Source of the DNA: JAEWWD01 sp964440115
Lineage (GTDB): Bacteria > Bacillota > Clostridia > Christensenellales > CAG-138
Reading direction: 5' to 3'
DNA: 64,000 nt
Assembly (NCBI GenBank): GCA_964440115.1
Contig: CAYTPV010000010.1
Span: forward strand, 62,001-126,000
The translations under genes and the position numbers were made by a program. Below the pieces are notes generated by a model that searched no databases, was not told the origin of the DNA, and saw nothing but the letters and a program-made list of their open reading frames with translations. Numbering within the stretch: the first letter of the stretch is position 1; each line of letters begins with the position of its first letter. Positions 60,360-64,000 of this stretch are shown piece by piece.

Positions 60360-61459
60360 TTTGCTGCCTTCTTACTATGGAAATTCTCCCAAAGCTGTTC
60401 CTTAGCCTTCTGACGTCTCTCACCAAAAGCACCCTGACGAAGAGATGTGATTCTGTCTCGGATGATCTGCTCCTGCTTTTTTCCCTCTTCCTCTTCAATA
60501 AGACCCAGAGCTAAAGCTGCATGAACACCTGCAAGACGTCCCTCGTCAAGAGCTGTGCTGGCTTCCTCTACACCTGAAAGGTCACCTGCAATGAGAACGT
60601 TGCTCTTACTTGTCTCCATGGATTCATTATGAGAAGGAACTCTGCCGCCAAGAGATCCACAGAAATCCATTCTGCATCCGCAAAGTGTTGCAAGCTCGCT
60701 GTGGGGTGTAAGACCGACTGAAATACATAAGGTATCTGCCTTAATGGTCTGCTCTGTTCCGGAGATGGGTTTGCATTTCTCATCAACCTGAGCAATTACA
60801 ACCTCCTCCAATTCCATATCACCATGCGCTTCAATAACTGTATGGGATGTAAGAATGGGAACACCTGCACGACGAACCTTGCCTGCATGTACTAAATAAC
60901 CTGAAATACTGGGAGCTGCCTCAATGATGGCTGCCACGTCCATACCCGCCTGCATAAGCTGATAAGATACAATAAGACCTACGTTGCCGCTGCCTACTAC
61001 AACGGCTCTGTCACCGGGACGTACGTGACGTACATTTACCATGGTCTGAGCTGCGCCTGCTGTAATGATTCCGGGAAGAGTATTGTTCTTAAATACCAGA
61101 CCATTCTCTGAAGCACCTGTTGCCAGGATAATGTATTTACCCTTGCATCTGAAGCTCTCTTCCTCAGAACAGGCTGTAATAGAACCATCATCGAAAATAC
61201 TCCATACACGAGTACTTAATTTAGTTTCTACATTAGCTTCTGCAGCTTCCTTTAAAAGGTTTTCACCAATCTGGAATCCACGTGTTCCTGCATAGTGATC
61301 GCAAGAACCAAAAAACTTATGAATCTGTTTAAATAACTGTCCGCCGGGTCTGTCATTCTCATCAATAAGAAGAACCTTAGCCCCTGCTTTGCCTGCTTCA
61401 ATGGCAGCCCCCAGACCGGCCGGGCCAGCACCCACTACGATTACATCGTATTCTTTCAT
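60356..61459 (-). CDS. HcnB-like NAD(P)/FAD-dependent oxidoreductase
   Basis: A 367-residue flavoprotein: VIVVGAGPAGLGAAIEAGKAGAKVLLIDE (FAD site), YIILATGA, VVVGSGNVGLIVSYQLMQAG (second nucleotide site) and VLIAGDLSGVEEAS. Compared with full-length HcnB/SoxA-type chains it lacks its own 2Fe-2S tail, which is instead encoded by the next gene. It would be one subunit of a multi-chain dehydrogenase. Confidence 0.9.
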   Translation of the reverse strand: MKEYDVIVVGAGPAGLGAAIEAGKAGAKVLLIDENDRPGGQLFKQIHKFFGSCDHYAGTRGFQIGENLLKEAAEANVETKLSTRVWSIFDDGSITACSEEESFRCKGKYIILATGASENGLVFKNNTLPGIITAGAAQTMVNVRHVRPGDRAVVVGSGNVGLIVSYQLMQAGMDVAAIIEAAPSISGYLVHAGKVRRAGVPILTSHTVIEAHGDMELEEVVIAQVDEKCKPISGTEQTIKADTLCISVGLTPHSELATLCGCRMDFCGSLGGRVPSHNESMETSKSNVLIAGDLSGVEEASTALDEGRLAGVHAALALGLIEEEEGKKQEQIIRDRITSLRQGAFGERRQKAKEQLWENFHSKKAAK

Positions 61460-61465
61460 GCCTAT

Positions 61466-61765
61466 TTACCCTACTCCAATCTGCGTTTCCACCTGCATAC
61501 CCTCTTTTACAAGAGTTACACAAGTACGAACATTGGGTTTACCATCAACTACCATAACACAGTCAGTACACTGACCGATTGCACAGAACAATCCTCTGGG
61601 CTCATGACGACGCTTGGTCTCTCTCAAAGCACGGATTCCATTATCTGCTAAAGCAGCTGCAATGGTATCTCCTTCTCTCGCCTTAAGAGGCTGTCCATTA
61701 TAATAAAAGGTTAACTCTTTTTCTTCAGTGATCTCCAGAAATGGATGTTCCGTAACTCGTCTCAT
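61466..61765 (-). CDS. HcnA-like 2Fe-2S protein
   Basis: A 99-residue ferredoxin-like subunit with FYYNGQPLKAREGDTIAAALADNGI and CAIGQCTDCVMVVDGKPNVRTC, four cysteines of a plant-type 2Fe-2S site. Members are the small chain of HcnABC or sarcosine-oxidase-like complexes. GGGAG lies before its ATG. Confidence 0.92.
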   Translation of the reverse strand: MRRVTEHPFLEITEEKELTFYYNGQPLKAREGDTIAAALADNGIRALRETKRRHEPRGLFCAIGQCTDCVMVVDGKPNVRTCVTLVKEGMQVETQIGVG

Positions 61766-61851
61766 AATTATCTCCCACTTCCTTAAATCCGACTGTGATC
61801 GGTGAGGCTATAATCATGCTATGGAGTAATCTCTACTCTATTTTTTCTTAC

Positions 61852-62997
61852 TTAATAAGGCATTACTCTGTCAGGGCTTGCGATCTCATACATGGGATCC
61901 ATATTGCCTTCAAGAGCTTCCCTTGTGATTCTGGCAACTGCAGGAGCTGTTGAGAAAGCACCCTTCCAACCTGCTACTGTAAAGAAGTTGTCTGCATCCT
62001 TACTGAAACCAAATACAGGAATATTAGCCTGTGTATAGGTTGTGCAGGCTGCCCATGCTCTGACGATCTGAATGTCACGAAGCTGAGGGTAGAAGCTTAA
62101 GAATCTCTTGGCCACCAGTGCCAGGCTTGGCATATTTACGGAACGATCATCGCTCTCACACTCTTCTGTGGACTGGGCAATAACGATTGTTCCATCAGCA
62201 GTCTGGATAAGACCTGTTCCAATATGTCTCTGAGGTCTGGGTCCGGGTGTACCCTCCATCAGAGCACCACCACCTACGATTGGTCCGATGAGATATTCCT
62301 GAACAGGCTCGGATACAAATGCTGTTCCCTTATGGAAGTTAACAGGAATCTTAACCCCTGCCAGCTCTCCTAAGAAAGCCGCTCTGGGACCTGTTGCATT
62401 TACGATCCATCTAGCACTGTAGGAAGCATCCTTAGTGTTTACTGCTGTGATATGTGTTCCCTCCTTATTAAAGGAAACAACTTCTGTATTCTTTAACAAT
62501 ACTGTACCTGCCTTAAGAGCCTTATCTAAGAAAGCCAATACTGTAAAGAAGGGATTGAGCTTGCCCTCTTCAGGTACGTGAAGAAGCGCCTTCATTGCAT
62601 CTGCTTTTACACTGGGCTGGATCTTGTTTACATCTTCACCATAGTAGATCTCAGATTCAACACCATAGGCCTTCATATCAGCCTGAACCTTTTTAGCAAG
62701 TTCGATCTGTTCATCATTCATGAGGAAAAGACTGCCGCCGGAGTGATTATATTCAATATCATAATCCTTAGTTAATACTTCTCTGTAATATTTCTGAGAT
62801 TCCAGCGCAAGAGGCATATGCCAAGGTTCAACACGGTCAGAAATTGAAATCTGTCCTAAGTTAGCTCCACTGGCTCCGCTTGCTACATCACCACGCTCAA
62901 TCAGAAGTGTGGAATAACCAGCTTCAGACATATTTGCGGCAATAGATGTTCCTAAAATGCCGGCTCCAATAACAATTACATCAAGTTTACTATCCAT
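61852..62997 (-). CDS. D-amino-acid-oxidase-family FAD enzyme (HcnC-like)
   Basis: A 381-residue FAD oxidoreductase. VIVIGAGILGTSIAANMSEAGYSTLLIERGDVASGASGANLG is the FAD site, and the closing VAGWKGAFSTAPAVARITREAL is typical of the DAO family. With the HcnA-, HcnB- and BFD-like genes it makes a complete set for an oxidising complex that acts on an N-methyl or amino compound. It is preceded by a long hairpin that separates it from the mch genes. Confidence 0.92.
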   Translation of the reverse strand: MDSKLDVIVIGAGILGTSIAANMSEAGYSTLLIERGDVASGASGANLGQISISDRVEPWHMPLALESQKYYREVLTKDYDIEYNHSGGSLFLMNDEQIELAKKVQADMKAYGVESEIYYGEDVNKIQPSVKADAMKALLHVPEEGKLNPFFTVLAFLDKALKAGTVLLKNTEVVSFNKEGTHITAVNTKDASYSARWIVNATGPRAAFLGELAGVKIPVNFHKGTAFVSEPVQEYLIGPIVGGGALMEGTPGPRPQRHIGTGLIQTADGTIVIAQSTEECESDDRSVNMPSLALVAKRFLSFYPQLRDIQIVRAWAACTTYTQANIPVFGFSKDADNFFTVAGWKGAFSTAPAVARITREALEGNMDPMYEIASPDRVMPY

Positions 62998-63022
62998 TGG
63001 TCAGTTCTCTTCTTAAATAATG

Positions 63023-63065
63023 TTTTCAGATAATCGGAGACCATCCAGGTCTCCGAATCTGAAAA
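63023..63065. terminator. long inverted repeat between mch copies and the FAD-enzyme gene
   Basis: TTTTCAGA and TCGGAGACC pair with GGTCTCCGA and TCTGAAAA, leaving small bulges and a five-base loop. It has A and T runs on each side and could end or attenuate transcripts from mch into the operon. Confidence 0.75.
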
Positions 63066-63139
63066 TCAGTAGTTTACCAGTCAGGGTCATATCCTTTTTG
63101 GATGTCATCCCTGTCTATCGTTTACCTATAATTTAATCT

Positions 63140-63600
63140 TAGTGGAACAGTGATTCCTCAAGTATATCCTCGCCTGCGCGGAATGTGTTGCCTGTACGGA
63201 TATTTGTCATTGTATAACGAGTACTGTATGGATATCCTTGTCCGATATAGAAGTCATGCTTGCCTTCTTCGAACAGATCTTAGAGCTTCTCGCCATAACG
63301 TCTGGAAGCGCTGAAGGGAAGCTTCTCGATGCAAGCTTCGATTTCGGAGTCTTCACAGTCAACTAAATAACATCTAGATAAGAGCTGTGTTAACACGGTC
63401 CATAGCGCGAACTTCGTCCCAGGATAGAAGGAGCGATAGGGCATGTGCCAAAGCCGCTGATGACCCTGCTGATGTCAAATCCCTTGCAGCAGATTCTCCA
63501 TGTGGAAGCTTCTACTGTACGAGAGCAAACCTGCATTGAACCAACCAATGAACCTGTACGAGCAGTTTCAGTCAGGGTCATAGCCTTTGGGGATGTCATC
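63140..63600 (-). pseudogene. decayed copy of methenyl-tetrahydromethanopterin cyclohydrolase
   Basis: Conserved pieces appear in shifting frames: TGSLVGSMQVCSRTVEAS, then FDISRVISGFGTCPIAP, and further down the DFY and TMTNIRTGNTFRAG regions at DNA level. At least three indels and an in-frame stop relative to the right copy break it. It keeps more of the N-terminal side than the visible part of the right copy. Confidence 0.8.
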
Positions 63601-63629
63601 CCTGTCTATCGCTTACCTATAATCTAATC

Positions 63630-64000
63630 TTAGTGGAACAGTGAATCCTCAAGCATATCCTCGCGGATCTCGCCTGCACGGAATGTGTTGCCTGTACGGA
63701 TATTTGTCATTGTGTAACGAGCTACTGTATGGATATCCTTGTCTACGATATAGAAGTCACGCTTGCCTTCTTCGAACAGATCGTAGAACTTCTCGCCATA
63801 ACGTCTGGAAGCGCTGAAGGGAAGCTGGTCGATGCAAGCTTCGATTTCGGAGTCTTCACAGTCAACTAAGTACTTAACATCTACGCCATAAATAAGAGCT
63901 GTGTTAACACGGTCCATAGCGCGAACTTCGTCCCTGATAGGAGGAGCGATAGGGCATGTGCCAAAGCCGCTGATGATCTTGCTGATGTCAAATCCCTTGC
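63630..64000 (-). CDS. mch: methenyl-tetrahydromethanopterin cyclohydrolase homologue (C-terminal part, runs off the window)
   Basis: The open frame enters at the right edge as KGFDISKIISGFGTCPIAPPIRDEVRAMDRVNTALIYG and continues through LPFSASRRYGEKFYDLFEEG, DFYIVDKDIHTVARYTM and NIRTGNTFRAGEIREDML. These match Mch order and spacing (SGFGTxPIAPP, AMxRxNxAxxYG, SxxSxxYGxxFYxxF, DFYxxD, TGxxFxAG). Mch opens the ring of methenyl-H4MPT in methanogens and in methylotrophs. In a clostridial operon of redox and deaminase genes it is unexpected. About 123 residues are visible. Confidence 0.85.
   Translation of the reverse strand, partial: KGFDISKIISGFGTCPIAPPIRDEVRAMDRVNTALIYGVDVKYLVDCEDSEIEACIDQLPFSASRRYGEKFYDLFEEGKRDFYIVDKDIHTVARYTMTNIRTGNTFRAGEIREDMLEDSLFH

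Larger units (their letters stand above)
63078..64000. repeat. tandem duplication, about 490-bp unit
   Basis: The stretch from 63078 recurs from 63568 with an offset of about 490 bases. It covers the 3' end of an mch gene and its trailer. The left copy carries many small deletions and substitutions, and the right copy is open. Confidence 0.9.

Noticed and set aside
63445..63627. 60-codon plus-strand frame
   Set aside because: It is antisense to the decayed mch copy, and the identity between the two repeat units explains it.
1..64000. CRISPR array
   Set aside because: No series of regularly spaced direct repeats with unique spacers was seen; the only regular short repeats are the paired 19-mers at 6931/6961 and the AAATTEAP coding repeat.

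Overview
The window reads as a scaffold from a Gram-positive, low-to-mid GC, spore-forming anaerobe of the Clostridia (Bacillota). The reasons are strong AGGAGG-type ribosome sites before nearly every gene, LysM/GH18 spore-type hydrolases, BMP-family nucleoside-type ABC importers, a corrinoid methyltransferase module, an AbrB-type regulator and large-serine-recombinase remnants. One 100-N gap (56509-56608) shows it is a draft assembly. Several apparent frameshifts may be real decay or assembly error.

Region 1 (1 to about 16.2 kb) is the right part of an integrated prophage. Packaging genes read leftwards off the edge (TerL, TerS, HNH). They are followed by a DNA methyltransferase, an ArpU-like late regulator, a replication protein, an actin-like ParM/ParR pair with two 19-bp palindromic repeats, small regulators, a divergent Cro/CI-type switch with twin operators, and a tyrosine integrase. 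The last codons of the integrase lie in the 3' half of a tRNA-Ser(GCU) gene, which is the attachment site. Two AT-rich cargo islands sit inside the prophage. One (11.1-14.9 kb, minus strand) is a complete type IV CBASS anti-phage operon: SLATT-like two-helix effector, QueC-like, TGT-like, CD-NTase and HhH glycosylase. The other (3.35-5.57 kb, plus strand) is an overlapping trio of nucleotidyltransferase-fold protein, two-helix membrane protein and SAM methyltransferase that I cannot assign to a described system.

Region 2 (16.2-30.1 kb, plus strand) starts with a decapitated large serine recombinase at the att site. It continues with a long locus of an HTH protein, a Ser/Thr kinase with an outside leucine-rich-repeat domain, zinc-ribbon membrane proteins, lipoproteins and many decayed paralogue fragments. 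A possible structured RNA leader precedes the kinase operon.

Region 3 (30.5-49.5 kb, mostly minus strand) holds a BMP/ABC importer operon, a cupin and a Gfo/Idh/MocA dehydrogenase, a nitronate-monooxygenase-like flavoprotein, twin LysM-GH18 hydrolases, two interrupted members of one uncharacterised family, a DUF4397 protein, flavodoxin-like proteins, recombinase-module leftovers, and a corrinoid protein / PocR-AraC regulator / pterin-binding methyltransferase set.

Region 4 (49.8-64 kb) lies beyond a broken ECF-transporter gene and a strong terminator. Its surviving genes all run on the minus strand and look like one catabolic operon. It has a homologue of methenyl-tetrahydromethanopterin cyclohydrolase (Mch, duplicated and partly decayed), an amino-acid-oxidase-like FAD enzyme with HcnA/HcnB/BFD-like redox partners, two amidohydrolases, a ferredoxin, a second BMP/ABC importer, a NodB-fold hydrolase, a flavoprotein and a RibD/DHFR-fold reductase. 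Import of a nucleoside- or pterin-like compound followed by oxidation, deamination and C1 transfer would explain the gene set, but the substrate is an inference.
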